Positions 1 to 11,778 of a stretch of 64,000 nucleotides of DNA are shown here, piece by piece (the first letter of the stretch is position 1; each line of letters opens with the position of its first letter). A program made the position numbers and the translations under genes. Source of the stretch: Persicaria tinctoria (Eukaryota > Streptophyta > Magnoliopsida > Caryophyllales > Polygonaceae); NCBI GenBank assembly GCA_037127255.1, contig JBANSL010000006.1:86414107-86478106 (forward strand), in the 5' to 3' direction. Under the pieces are notes generated by a model. The model was not told the origin of the DNA and did no database searches. It saw only the letters and a program-made list of their open reading frames with translations.

Positions 1-825
1 AATACGAGGACAAATTGACCTGTACAATCTCTTTCGGGTACATAGGCATAGACCCAACAAGGATCTCTCTTGGATAAACTACTACAAGAACTTTTTTTGC
101 CCCATATGATCTAGGAAGATCTTTGTAAGGGTTGCACTGGCTCATTCTAAAGTTGATGAACAAGCTAGCACAAGAAGAGGACTCATATTTCCATGTTGAG
201 TTCTGCACCTGCATCCCCTTTTCTTCATGGATTTTTTTGCCTTCTTGGCAGTGGAAACGGGTTGTGCAAAAGTTGCGATTTTCCCTTCATTCTTTTTATT
301 CACATTAATGACTAGCCTTTTAGTGACTTTATTAGTTGGTTTGTGCAACTATAATCATAATCCTGCAATATTTTGAGCTTGTTGAAGGTGGGTTGGTTTT
401 TGAACTTGTTGTCGCCGAGTTGGATGGTTTTAATTTTCCTGCCCCCATGGCTCAACGATCTCTTAGGTTTTTTATGAAGGGTTTATTTCAAACAAATAAA
501 TTTATAAGATTGAAACCCCGCTATAGTATAGTAGGGTTTGTTCGTAGTGAGAAAGTCAGCGATTCAATTCTAGTTACCAAAGAACAAGAAATAGCAAGAA
601 GAGATGAAAAATTATTGAATTTTGGGGTTTTGTGGGCTGCTGGAATTTTTAGGAAAAATCAATAATAATAAAAGTCTAGGGCATAGGGATCACCACAACG
701 ATAATCATACAAGTATTGCAATGAATCAAGTAAAAATCATGTTTTATCTATTAAGAGAAAATTGTATTCAATATACCAAAATATCTCACTCTTTGCAAAA
801 ATGTTACTCCCCCTATAGCTGGCAA
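1..825. other. Unassigned intergenic DNA
   Basis: I recognise no gene here. The plus strand has a 109-codon open frame at 336-665 with no family features I know, and short frames on the minus strand. The stretch is moderately AT-rich. It could be decayed retroelement sequence, but no LTR, primer-binding site or domain motif supports that. Confidence 0.4.
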
Positions 826-1200
826 AACCCGACCCGAACCCGAAAACCCGACTCGGTCGACTCGAAACCGATTATTTTGAACACCGACATAACCCGTCCA
901 TTTTGGACCCGAAATCCGAATGAACCGAACCCGATTAACCCGAAACCCATTAAAACCCGAACCCGTTATAACCGAAACCCGAAATAACCCGAACTTTAAG
1001 CTACAATCTAGTAAATTTTTTAAAATGAATATTGAAGTAATGAAAACCTGAGACAACCGAAACCCTAATAACCGAAACCCGATACAACCGAAACCCAAAC
1101 CCAACCCAACCGATTAACCAAATTATTAGACATTACCCAAAACCCGAATGACCCGAAACCCGACTAACTGAACCCAAACCCGACTTGATCCGCCCGATTT
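826..1200. repeat. CCCGAA/ACCCG-rich low-complexity block
   Basis: Irregular repeats of ACCCGAA, CCGAAACCC and related hexa- to nonamers fill this block, broken by a short AT-rich spacer near 1005-1040. Period and sequence vary, so it is degenerate low-complexity DNA and not a clean satellite. The reading frames across it (Asn-Pro-Arg-rich on plus, Gly-Phe-Arg-rich on minus) are by-products of the repeat. Shorter stretches of the same composition lie in the family A LTRs near 3015-3055, 20221-20265 and 28000-28040. Confidence 0.8.
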
Positions 1201-1367
1201 CCACCTCTACTCCCCCCTCTAACATGTGATAAATGTCAAAAAGTGAATTTTATTTGCAAAACTAACAAGTTACCTTTACCCATTATAATGGGTTAAAATT
1301 TTGGGCGGGAGTTTGAAATTTTAGAGGTGTGTTTGGGCGGGATTTAAGGCAAAGCAAAGGAGGGAGG

Positions 1368-1371
<4 letters not shown>

Positions 1372-1418
<47 letters not shown>
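1372..1418. repeat. (GA)n microsatellite
   Basis: About 23 uninterrupted GA units. The homologous place in the right copy (near 29524-29538) has only a few units, so the tract expanded after the duplication or contracted in the other copy. Confidence 0.95.
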
Positions 1419-1421
<3 letters not shown>

Positions 1422-1744
1422 CACAACAACCGAACAGGGGAAGGAAGAAGGGGGAAGTGGAGGCCTGAGGCTGAGGGCGGCAGGGTGGAGGGCGGCGGTC
1501 GTGGTGGCAATAGGCGACTGGTGCGGAGGTCGGTCGGTTGGATTTAGCTTCCTCTTCTCTTTCTCTTTTTTTTTTTGGAATTTGTGAAAGGGAAAATGGG
1601 AATGTGTGGAGGTCGACTGGATTTGTGGAGATGGAGGGAGATTTGTGGAGGAAGGGTGGTAGAGATGGATGGAGGGGGTTGACTCTGGCCACGATGGCTC
1701 TTTGCCTCGCCGAACATCAAGGTGAAGCAGAGGGTTGAACAGTG

Positions 1745-1749
1745 GAGGG
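1745..1749. repeat. Target-site duplication GAGGG, left
   Basis: GAGGG lies directly before the TGTAAC end of the first family A LTR and recurs at 29347-29351 directly after the TTTACA end of the third. Five base pairs is the usual LTR-retrotransposon duplication length, so 1750-29346 behaves as a single insertion. Confidence 0.85.
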
Positions 1750-4373
1750 TGTAACGGCCCGGGATAATGATTCCCGAGTTACGTTTCGAGGGATGAAACC
1801 CCTCGTTAGGATCTTGCGCCCCGAGTACAGGTTGAAGGTTTGAAATCGAAAATGTGCAGTTTAAAGTGGGATTTCGCACCCAAATCCGGAAGGTCCATTG
1901 GGGACTCCGGGGTAAACCTCTGTACCTGACCTAAGTCTACAACGCAGGAAATCCGTTATCATGCAAAGGGCATAAGCTCTGAAAATGATACAACCAGTGC
2001 CACGGCAGAGCTGGGTCAAAACAGAGTACAATTAAGGAGCCATTCCAAAAGCATGAATCTGGTGAAGTCAGGTTTCAAACGCTCACTCTCCGCCATAAGA
2101 ATAGACCCCGTCATAACAGCACAAAATCAAGCAGCGTATCGGGTACCTGAAACTATACCACCAAGTCAGGCCAAGAGTCCGCCCGCGGGTCCTCTGACCG
2201 CGCTGAGGACATATAATACGCCTATACCTAGAATAAAGAATTCCTTCATTCGTAAGTGAAATTCCTAAGCATGATACTACATGACATGCTCTTATGCATA
2301 TGAAACACCTACATACTATATGCCACATCAGGCAGGAGGTACTGGTTACTGAGTAAGCCCCGGAGGTACTTACCTGGCTAGTAGATTGGCAACAGAAGAA
2401 TCCAGCACACAATAGTCACAATCACAGAGTATCACCTAGTACATAATGAAATATACATAAGTCTACATCCAACTATTAAGCACTCAAGCACACCTCAATC
2501 AATAGAACAAGTAACATATTATGAAAGTCATTTCATCTCATCATCCGCTCCTCAAGACCACATCGTTATTCAACCAATTTTGCATGTTCATATACATCAT
2601 TTCCGCATATACCTCAACGGTTCATCAAAATCATAAGACATAATTTGTGTGATATAAAATCCTACTAGATCATCATAATTATCCAACATTTAATCTCATA
2701 TAATAATTCACCACAAGTCATGCTATTATTCATACATACCATATTGTTAGTCAAACGATCATATTATCATGCTAGTTAGTCATCGAATAAGTCTTATTCC
2801 CAAGTTAGTTTCAAAACCGTTTCAAATCCTAGTTAAATAGTTAAGTATTCCGACCCTGGAAAATACTCGCCAAATTCCCTAAAATCCAGCCCATTTTTAT
2901 TTAACAAACCAACCCTTTATAAATCTCTCAAAATAATATTTTATCTTTGAAATCCTCGTATAATATTATATAATAATTTAAATACCGCAAATTAGTTAAA
3001 TAAATAAACGGATAAACTCGAACCGAACCGAACCCACAAACCCAAACCCGGTTGAACAATTAACAAAACAAGGAGGTGGGCCATAGGTGCTGACTGGGCA
3101 AGGAGAGGGCCCGCCTTCATCTTCCTCCTTTGAAAATGGAAGACTCCCCGCCTGCGCCTGCGCTCCGATGCCGAATCGCGCCAGCAGCTGCGCCTGGCTC
3201 CTCGGCGCTCTTAGTCTCGACTCCGATCACTCGCCTTCGGACACTCGCTCGCATCCCCGCCCACTCCACAGCTCCCTAGCACTCGCCCATGCCCGCGCTC
3301 ACAGCCATCGCCCTCTCGAACTCGCTCGCCTCAGCGTTCTCTCTCAGCCCGCCATCGCACTCTCGATCGTTGGAACCCAAGATTGAACTTACCCTCGACC
3401 TCACTGATACCCTATCCCAACCACAACAACCACGGAAGAATCGAAGACAACGCAGGAGAAAAGAGAAGGGAGGGTCGACGCTCACCGAGGTATTCGCGAC
3501 TTCGGAGCTCTCCATCGGAGTTCTGGGCATCGTCGGAGGCGCGCGATAGTTTGTCGGACCTGCATCGGGGATGGGTGAGCGTGATAGTGAAGATCGGGGG
3601 TGATTTGGATTGGAAACGAAGGAATATGGCTTACCGGAAGGTAATCGCGCTCGAACAGGGACGGCGGAACTTCGACGGCTCGGTGGCGGCTCCGACAGCT
3701 TCTGGGATGCGTCGGGGTGGCGGTGGACGTCAGAGGTGGTGCGGGGTGGTGCTGTGGCTGCTGCTCTTTAAGGAGCAAGGTGGCCGGGATGGGGTGTGGG
3801 AGCAACGGTGGTGGTGTTTGGTGACGATGAACGAGGTGTCGATGGTGGTGATGATGCGTGAACTGGAAGGTGGCTGCGGGGCGATGGGGAATAGAGCAAG
3901 AGTGATGGTGGTGGTGAACATCAACGATGAGTGAAAATGAGGGAGTCGGGGAGGGTGATGGTGAATGACAGTGATCAGTGATGGAAAGGGTGATGGGTGT
4001 TTCCGAAAGACGGGGTAGGGTGATGGTCTTTGAAGAGGTATGGTGAGGTGAGGGAGTGGTTGAAGATTGAGTGTGAATTTGGTTAAACTAATACCCGGAA
4101 ATAAATCTCAAATACGCGAATTTTGTATCTCGCAATTAGTTTTCAAATGTTAGTTTCCCCGACTCTCGCTCTCTCGATCAATTAGATTTTTAAAATAGAC
4201 AAGGATATCGTTATCTGATACTTATTTTCAATTTTCGAGCTAAAAGGATGGAAATCGTTCGTCAAATTTTATATTCCGATTGAAATCTGCTAAAGGAGCT
4301 TTTAATTCGATTTAAATTCATTTTAAATTTCTTATTTCTGAAAATTTAGGATTTGAAAATCCGAGCCTTTACA
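1750..4373 (-). repeat. Family A LTR, copy 1 (3' LTR in element orientation)
   Basis: 2624 bp, from TGTAACGGCC to CCTTTACA, matching 26736-29346 along its length with scattered substitutions and small indels. It has an AT-rich half (about 2400-3060) and a GC-rich, gene-like block (about 3090-4060) whose long plus-strand frames recur in all three copies. Next to its right edge, 4374-4386 gives the purine-rich AGAGGTGGATGA on the minus strand, the expected polypurine tract position. Confidence 0.88.
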
Positions 4374-6278
4374 TCATCCACCTCTAAAAACAAGTCTTGT
4401 CCCCGAGACTAAAATCATCTTAAAACAGGGGATGAAGTTTTAAATTGGCGAGTCCAAGAATCATGCCATTGATCCCGTAAATACCTCATAAGTGCCCTTA
4501 TGAGATCCTCACAGTACCGTTGTCATAATCATAATATCTCCAATAGATCGTAGCAAGAATGTAATATGGGCCCCTACCACATCCTTACTCCGACTTCTTG
4601 GATATATCATAACTCAAAAAGCATTACAACATCCCCACTAGGTCTTAGCAAACAGTCTATAAGGGTCCCTATAAAATGTCTGTATCCACTTCGTGGGGCG
4701 TCATAATGCAAGCTCGGTTAGAAAATTTCAAGAGCGGTCCTTAGTTTGAAAAGTTCTGGTCTCAAAATCATTGAAGTTATCGATCACGTTTAATTTCTCA
4801 AAACCCAAGTTAGTCCTTTTTAAACACCATTCAAAATTACCTAACCCGATGTTAGTCAAGCAATTTTCAAATATCAGGAGGTTGAAGCATCCACTTCTAA
4901 GGCTAATCCCATATTTTTTCTTAAGTTCCAAGTCAGAATTATATTTCAATAATCCAGCTGCTAACATTTCTATCCTCAAGCATCGTATATTGAATAACAA
5001 TCATATCTCACGTTTATAGCATGATATAACACATCAAGGATAGTCGCATACCATAACATATCTAGCATCGTATCCTTCATGTTAGGATTTATCACATCAT
5101 CTCACAGAAGTTACACACCATATCAATCAGATAAGCATGTTATATCAATCAGATAAGTACATCATACTCATTCTAACTACCAAGCGTCATCGCATTAGAG
5201 GCAAACCACTGCTTCCGTACAGTAGCATTTCATCGAGTTCAGGAATAACTATGTTAGTACTAACAGTTCCCTATTGTCAACGACAACACATTAGAGAATC
5301 AACATCGTCTATAGCATGGAATTCGCACAACATTCGGCCCCAAGTAAAGTATACACTAGATCACTACTCACCATCCCTCGCACTAAGATCACTTCACTGA
5401 GGTCTACCAACTCAATCCAATACCAGTTCTATGCACCATTGTATCCTGCTCACATACAACCCTTCTAGCCTCATAACTATTCGCAATCTAGGCCGAATAC
5501 CCAAACCAACTACTAGGTATCTCAACTCCTATGCCATCAAGACATCTAAGAGCCAATCCACTTCGACATCCCGATCTCAAGCCCTACCTTCCACTCGACT
5601 ATTTAAAACTATCTCTCGGAGTTCCCAAATCACAAAATTCCCTCATTCCGACAAGCTGAACAACTCGATCTACTTCCAAGACTCCACCTTAACATCATCC
5701 CCCAAAGAGGCATCTCAAATCACCTTGCTAACCCAATCATACTTCCCACGCCACAAACCACTCTCACTAACCATCCACCTCTAAGGACCCAAGTCATGCT
5801 GACCATCTCACACCTGACACCCCTGACCAATTCTAACGCAGATCCCAACTAGTGGTACTCCCAACCATGAATCACCATGACCCTCAAGCCGACCCATTCT
5901 AGATCATCTTCCCAGCACACTCTACCATGACTAGTTCCCTCAACTCCGCATGTTTCCCCAAATTGCCTCAGATCACGCTGCCTCAAACTTCGAAATCTCT
6001 ACCGCTTAAACCTTTATGTACCGATCATCATTTTCACCGAATTCCTATGACATCCTCGTCCGAATTTCCTAAGTAACACAACTTCACCAGCCTTCTGAAA
6101 TCTCTTATCCTCTAGCGTCCTCAATACCTTCTGCTTTGCTTAGTTCCCAAATCCATGCTCATAATCTCCCTATCTCAACCTTAAGCGCACAGTCTTACTA
6201 GGAATCTCAACAATATCCTTGCCTAGCTACCAGCCTTTCCTTAAAGATTCATCTCACATCCTCAAATACTTAAATAGC

Positions 6279-6283
6279 CACAA
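6279..6283. repeat. Target-site duplication CACAA, left
   Basis: CACAA precedes the TGATGTG end of the small LTR element and recurs at 8447-8451 after its TCATCA end. The uninterrupted homologue near 23461-23466 reads AGCCACAAGAACATCC, which confirms the site. Confidence 0.9.
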
Positions 6284-6989
6284 TGATGTGATCCTAGTGG
6301 CCAGTGAGCTCGACGCATTTATCTTACAAAGATTTGTCGCTTGAGCCGAATATCAACTCTTGTTTGAGAAAACAGCATGGCGAGACCGTGATATTTTGGC
6401 TCTTTCGGGCTGTACAAGATTCCGATTGAAGCCGTTGAGCACTTGTTGGAAACCTATTTTAAGTGGCTACAACTTCTATGAAGAACATTAATTCTGAATC
6501 AGCCCCGAAGATGCTCGAATTTGACGTTCAATTCAGAAGCTCAAGTCTGGACGAATTAAAGTTTGAGCTCCTAATAATCCTACATCGCTTAGAGATGTTT
6601 GGGGTTTCTATTTTCATCTTATATATTGCTTGTAAAAGCTTCATTTTAAATCAAGTCAAGTTGAGTTGAGTTAAAGGTTAAGCCACTAAATAGATTCCTA
6701 TGATTCCGGGTTAAGGATCGAGTTCTTGGGGAGAGGCTAAGAGCGAACCCTTTGGTGAGAGGCCGAGGGTAACACCCTAGTGAGAGGCGAAGGTGTCAAA
6801 GGGTCGAGATCCTCGGAGTGCGATTCCGAGAGGATCGAGATCGAGTGTAGGGGGTTCAAGGGTGAGAGGTCTGCGAATCTTGCTCCACATATCCCTTTTT
6901 TTCAGTTCCCAAAAATCCCAAAATTTAGCCCCACAAAAAGAGTGTTCGAAAGCTCGAGCCTTGGTCGATCCGGTCCTCGGGTCTCATCA
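6284..6989 (+). repeat. 5' LTR of the small element
   Basis: Starts TGATGTGATCC and ends GGGTCTCATCA. The match to 7742-8446 is collinear throughout. A GAGAGGC-type short repeat (GTGAGAGGC, several copies) occurs in the second half of both LTRs. Confidence 0.93.
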
Positions 6990-6991
6990 AG

Positions 6992-7003
6992 TGGTATCAG
7001 AGC
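6992..7003 (+). other. Primer-binding site (tRNA-Met type) of the small element
   Basis: TGGTATCAGAGC lies two bases after the 5' LTR end. This is the standard plant complement to the 3' end of initiator tRNA-Met and fixes the plus orientation. Confidence 0.9.
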
Positions 7004-7034
7004 TAATCGACTCGAGTCCATCGAGCTTCGATAA

Positions 7035-7841
7035 TTGAGTGGTTTCTTCCTAGTCAAAATGTTCAAGAAGACGAGTTCCAAGCTTTTGTCCGAAGAGTAC
7101 ACCCGATGGGCCATTCGAGCCTATGATGATGGGTACCTTCATTGGAGTGAAATGGATGGTGCTACATATGATGTAGTTGATCAAGAGCTCCGGAGGAGAT
7201 ATCGAAAGAGAAGGGCTGAAGAGGATGAGGCTCGGCGTAAGAAGAAAGTTGAACCACCTTGGCAAGAGATTCGTAAGCTCGCGGAAGACTCAATGCAACA
7301 AGTACGGGAAATACGAAAAGTCGTCAACACATTGGGGTCGACGCTATCGAAGCCCACAATAGACCCACCTTCCTCTTCAATGACAACATCTTCTACCTTC
7401 ATGGGTGAAACACTTGAGGTTAAAGAAGGAATGTCGAAGGATGTTCTGATTGAGACTGCAAAGGTCATGCCTGAGCTTAAGAAAGATGAAGAAATCATCC
7501 AACTTCCCAGTGTTGCACTTTCCATAAAGGAGAAACGAGCGCCAACCGAGGTACCTATTTTTCTGAATTCCATGTCAACTAAGTGGTCAGATGCGGCCCC
7601 ATTCATTCCGTCTTGCTTGTCTTTCACGATTCAAGAAGAAGAGGAAATTCAGGACTCATTCAAGGAAGAAGAAGCATGTTCAAAGAAGTCTCTCGTTTCC
7701 ATCACGGATTCGAGGACGAATCCTTTTCAAGGGAAGGAGGATGATGTGATCCTAGTGGCCAGTGAGCTCGACTCATTTATCTTACAAAGATTTGTCGCTG
7801 GAGCCGAATATCAACTCTTGTTTGAGAAAACAGCATGGTGA
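7035..7841 (+). CDS. Uncharacterised 268-aa retroelement protein
   Basis: This is the only sizeable frame of the small element, starting 31 bases after its primer-binding site and running about 100 bases into the 3' LTR. An in-frame ATG at 7059 gives a slightly shorter alternative. The protein has no CCHC knuckle, protease or polymerase motif. Residues about 50-75 are strongly basic (RRRYRKRR then ARRKKK), with WSEMDGATYD before them and a PPWQEIRKLAEDS segment after. Residues about 115-235 are acidic and Ser/Thr-rich. Near residue 228 a DSRTNPFQGKEDD segment resembles the tail that often closes plant Ty3 polyproteins just before the 3' LTR. The frame has no stops although the LTRs differ by about 4 percent. 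I do not recognise the function; it may be a gag-end/pol-end fusion remnant. Confidence 0.55.
   Translation: MSGFFLVKMFKKTSSKLLSEEYTRWAIRAYDDGYLHWSEMDGATYDVVDQELRRRYRKRRAEEDEARRKKKVEPPWQEIRKLAEDSMQQVREIRKVVNTLGSTLSKPTIDPPSSSMTTSSTFMGETLEVKEGMSKDVLIETAKVMPELKKDEEIIQLPSVALSIKEKRAPTEVPIFLNSMSTKWSDAAPFIPSCLSFTIQEEEEIQDSFKEEEACSKKSLVSITDSRTNPFQGKEDDVILVASELDSFILQRFVAGAEYQLLFEKTAW
7728..7741 (+). other. Polypurine tract of the small element
   Basis: AAGGGAAGGAGGA directly precedes the TG of the 3' LTR, as expected for the plus-strand primer. It also lies inside the ORF. Confidence 0.8.
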
Positions 7842-8446
7842 CACCGTGATATTTTGGCTCTTTCGGGCTGTATAAAATTCCGATTGAAGCCGTTGAGAAC
7901 TTGTTGGAAAGCTATTTTAAGTGGCTACAACTTCAATGAAGAACATTAATTCTGAATCAGCCCCGAAGATGCTCGAATTCGACGTTCAATTCAGAAGCTC
8001 AAGTCTGGACGAACTAAAGTTTGAGCCCCTAATAATCCCACATCGCTTAGAGATGTTTGGGGCTTCTATTTTAATCTTATATATTGCTTGTAAAAGCTTC
8101 ATTTTAAATCAAGTCAAGTTGAGTTGAGTTAAAGGTTAAGCCACTAAATAGCTTCCTATGATTCCAGGTTAAGGATCGAGTTCTTAGTGAGAGGCTAAGA
8201 GCGAACCCTTTGGTGAGAGGCCGAAGGTGACACCCTAGTGAGAGGCGAAGGTGTCAAAGGGTCGAGATCCTCGGAGTGCGATTCCGAGAGGATCGAGATC
8301 GAGTGTAGGGGGTTCAAGGGTGAGAGGCATGCGAATCTTGCTCCACATATCCCTTTTTTTCAGTACCAAAAATCCCAAAATTTAGCCCCACAAAAAGAGT
8401 GTTCGAAAGCTCGAGCCTTGGTCGATCCGGTCCTCGGGACTCATCA
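7742..8446 (+). repeat. 3' LTR of the small element
   Basis: Starts TGATGTGATCC and ends GGGACTCATCA, followed by CACAA. See the 5' LTR for the comparison. Confidence 0.93.
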
Positions 8447-11225
8447 CACAATAACATCCACTCATAAAACCCGAGTCATTCCATATGCTAAAATCCTCCA
8501 ACAACGCAGCTAGATATCCTTCACTCATAAATTTCCCAAACATTACCAATCCTACCTAAATAACCCCAAATACTCATCACACGAACAACCCTGATATGAA
8601 CAACCTAATATCCCGATCGATAATTTCCCAAGCAACCTCCTACTACTCTTCCTTGGAAATTCCTCAACCTCATCCCTTACTGAAATTGCTCCCACTCACA
8701 GCACACACCACCTAGTCCCAAATTATATGATTCCTCAGACGTTCCTTAACCGATCATCCTCGACTCCGCCCACGATCCACTCCTAAACTATCTAGACACC
8801 TTCCTTGGCATACCAATCCGTCCCACAACACCTCCCTTCAAGAATCCCCTGATCAACTCCTAGCTCGCCCATCCACCTCTAGAACTATCCTAACTACCTC
8901 TACCCAGACCCGATCTCAAGATCACCCTAAAGATGCTAGTCTAGACCTCAGCCAACCACTATCTTATACTACCCGCACACATTACCTGCCTAGACTACCA
9001 CTTCTCACTAGGACATTTCCCTCGAAGTCTCGCCGTACTACCCCACTCCAGAACTAAGACCTGCTTGGAGCTCAACTATACTCACTGACCACTATCTCCG
9101 ACCAGTCTCAACTCACTCGGCTCTACCTAAGTTAATGCAGCCACCTTGCACACCCTCTCGCTCATCCCATGACCAAGAACAAAGACTTCAATCCCTCTGC
9201 CACTTTCCGACCTAGCTTACCGAAGAATCTCACGACTCAAGCTCAAGAATAAAGCACTCTCACACATATAACCCATAACCTACTCATCCGCAAATCAGTA
9301 TATCAAGCACCAAGGCACATCGTCATAGAAACAAGTTAGTGAGGCAATCATTGCTACAAATTCAGCACATCCGTCATCACATATTCAATTATGTCAGTTC
9401 TAGGCCTATCACAAAACATCAATTCCGATTAGTATAGAAGAATCCACGATTTGAATTAAGAACGTCAGTCCTTGAGTAATCTAAGAGCATCACGTACGCG
9501 GCTACCATCTTTCAAATGTGTTCATCCTTTGTATACTTCTGGCGACGTCAGTCTTATGGTCTATGGGTCATGGACCCATCACACTTTCGTTGCGCTGATA
9601 TGGTGCCACTTGGTCGTCGGTCCTTTCTTGCATGTCGGCGCTCATCGAATGATTGCAAGGGTTAGAAGTTACGGAGATAGGGGAGAGACAAGGGCGGACG
9701 ACACAACTTCCTTAAGAGTTCAGATATGGACTAGGACTAGGGACAAAGAGACCAAGGAGAAGATCCTAACCCGAGAGTTACAACGATGCCCTTATAATTG
9801 TGGCACGCAACTACGCAAACACATAAAAATCAAGAGATATCATCACATTATTTCACACTAGTATGCACCTATCTCAAGGGATATCGATTTATTCATTCAT
9901 AACATGTTCATATAATCATCTCTATGTGTGCGCAGAACAAGCTAGCAACCTATCATTTCATTCACCAATCATGCTTGAGAGACTAGGAACATGTGTGCAC
10001 AGACTGACATGGGACATATATGGCATAAGTTATGCAAGACCTAGCAAACATCACATGATATCATATGCACGACTTATCACTCAATTTAGATACACACATA
10101 AGCAAGTCATAATATTGCGAGATTGAGGCAAGCATGCTAAGATGCACCCTAAAAATCATGCTAAGGGTATGGTCAGTTCATGCAGGGTTGGTATACCAGC
10201 TATCTCATCACATACATCAATATTCACATAGTAAGACTAAGACGTCACACAATCATATGAGGGCTTATAACTGGGAGGTATATATCCTACATGATACTAG
10301 GAATACTTATTAAAAATGTACACAGTCATGAGGTCCAATTAGGTTCATCTGGCATGCTAAGTCATCCAATTCACGTTTTAACATACAACGAGAGTTGAGC
10401 ACACTATCATGGACCTAGTTCATAGGGAGACGGTAATCATGGGGATTCAATACATACGACACATACATCTACTCATAAGTGCAACCATGCAAGGTACCAG
10501 GCAAGTCATGCTGAATTATACCAATATACAATTTCATGAAATCACAAGGAGACTATCATTATAACTTGACAGAATTATCTAAGGGAAATCATCGACTCAC
10601 CACCCAGTTTCCCCGTGGGACGCTAGTATGACTCACTGGACACAAGGACATTCACGCCATTTCCGAGAGAAGATGGTAGAATTTGTGTTTTGACTCTTTT
10701 GGCAAGGAGACAGAGTTGACCATTACGAGACTCAAGAGGGATGACTCCATAAGATAACGCACTCCTAACTCGGAAGGATGTCGATAATCAACCTCAAGTA
10801 ACCCTCACATCATACACAATCCCCGGAAGTAGTTAGTTGGCCGACTCAATTTCCCGTAGAGAATATTGACATTAGGTATGAGACTCGATGAACATCTATG
10901 GTTGGAATACAAATAAGACTCAAGTCAAGAGGAACATACACTCTCGACCCTTACTAACACATCCAAGTGCTTTGGTGGGACGGACGACGAAATCGGGATT
11001 ATCAAGGGGGTTGTTCTATGGAAGAACTATTCCGACAAGATAGAAAATCTGATTACATAAGAACAGGGTTTCCTCCCGCCATCCCGTTTGCACAAATAGT
11101 CATTTACATGTTCAAGTTAAGGCATTTTGATTAGTTCGCTATCCTAAGCACAATAGCACTCAACACGGAAGCAATAAAAAAGATTCATATGATCCTCTTC
11201 GAGAAGGATCGCCCTCGGGCCCAAT

Positions 11226-11332
<107 letters not shown>

Positions 11333-11684
11333 CGTAAGCATAGAGACGATCTATGCCGTCATTCGAGGGACAACTGACAAGAGGGGCAAGAACCACATGG
11401 CCTCCTAACTCGACACTCCAACCTTCGTGGTGCTCCTTGGAGACTTCTAGGCCCATCTATAAATAAACGCTAGTGTTTTGCCTACCGTTTCCCGAGTTCT
11501 ACATCCATAATGGATGTCTATCGCTTTGGTCTCTACCCACGATATTGTTTCCCCTTATTCATTTAGGTTTAATTCCAATTAAATTCATTTTTCCCTTTTA
11601 AAAATATTTTCCAAAACCATTTGAAAACATTGGGCGATTTTTAAAAACCTCTTCAACCTATTGTACTTGGATTGCAAAACCTCA

Positions 11685-11696
11685 GCTCTGATACCA
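11685..11696 (-). other. Primer-binding site (tRNA-Met type), family A internal 1
   Basis: The minus strand reads TGGTATCAGAGC, four bases from the LTR boundary at 11701. This shows that the LTR to its right is the 5' LTR for internal 1. Confidence 0.88.
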
Positions 11697-11773
11697 CCTT
11701 TGTAACGGCCCGGGATTATGATTCCCGAGTTACGTTTCGAGGGATGAAATCCCTCGTTAGGATCTTGCGCCCC

Positions 11774-11778
11774 GAGTA
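11774..11778. repeat. Target-site duplication GAGTA, left of B1
   Basis: GAGTA at 11774-11778 and again at 19253-19257 flanks B1. The uninterrupted LTR copies have a single GAGTA here, followed by CAGGTTGAAGG, which gives a direct empty-site comparison. Confidence 0.93.

Larger units (their letters stand above)
1295..1749. repeat. Left copy of an interrupted tandem duplication (gene-like, GC-rich)
   Basis: From the GGCGGGAGTTTGAAA stretch to the GAGGGTTGAACAG stretch this closely matches 29459-29817. Both copies share GTGTTTGGGCGGGATTTAAGG, a GA-rich stretch, a GGCCTGAGGCTG block and a GTGTGGAGGTCG block. The right copy continues past the point where this one is cut by the family A insertion, so the original target was a tandem duplication of roughly 550 bp. 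Open frames exist on both strands in both copies, but none resembles a protein I know. The block could be the 5' part of a host gene. Function is unknown. Confidence 0.7.
6284..8446 (+). mobile_element. Small non-autonomous LTR retrotransposon with one ORF
   Basis: Complete element: 706-bp 5' LTR (6284-6989), primer-binding site TGGTATCAGAGC two bases further on, about 750 bp of internal DNA, a purine-rich tract just before 7742, 705-bp 3' LTR (7742-8446) and CACAA target duplications. The LTRs differ at roughly 26 positions by eye (about 3.7 percent). It lies only in internal region 1 and is absent from the paralogous internal region 2. It carries no gag-pol, but one open frame of 268 codons crosses the internal region. 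It is shorter than a LARD and longer than a typical TRIM. Confidence 0.93.

Noticed and set aside
826..1200. CCCGAA-rich block as telomere-like or coding DNA
   Set aside because: It lacks regular TTTAGGG/CCCTAAA units, and the frames across it are low-complexity by-products.
9472..10126. Frames of 129 and 87 codons conserved between the two family A internals
   Set aside because: The internals are nearly identical copies, so shared frames are expected. The frames read antisense to the element and have no domain features.
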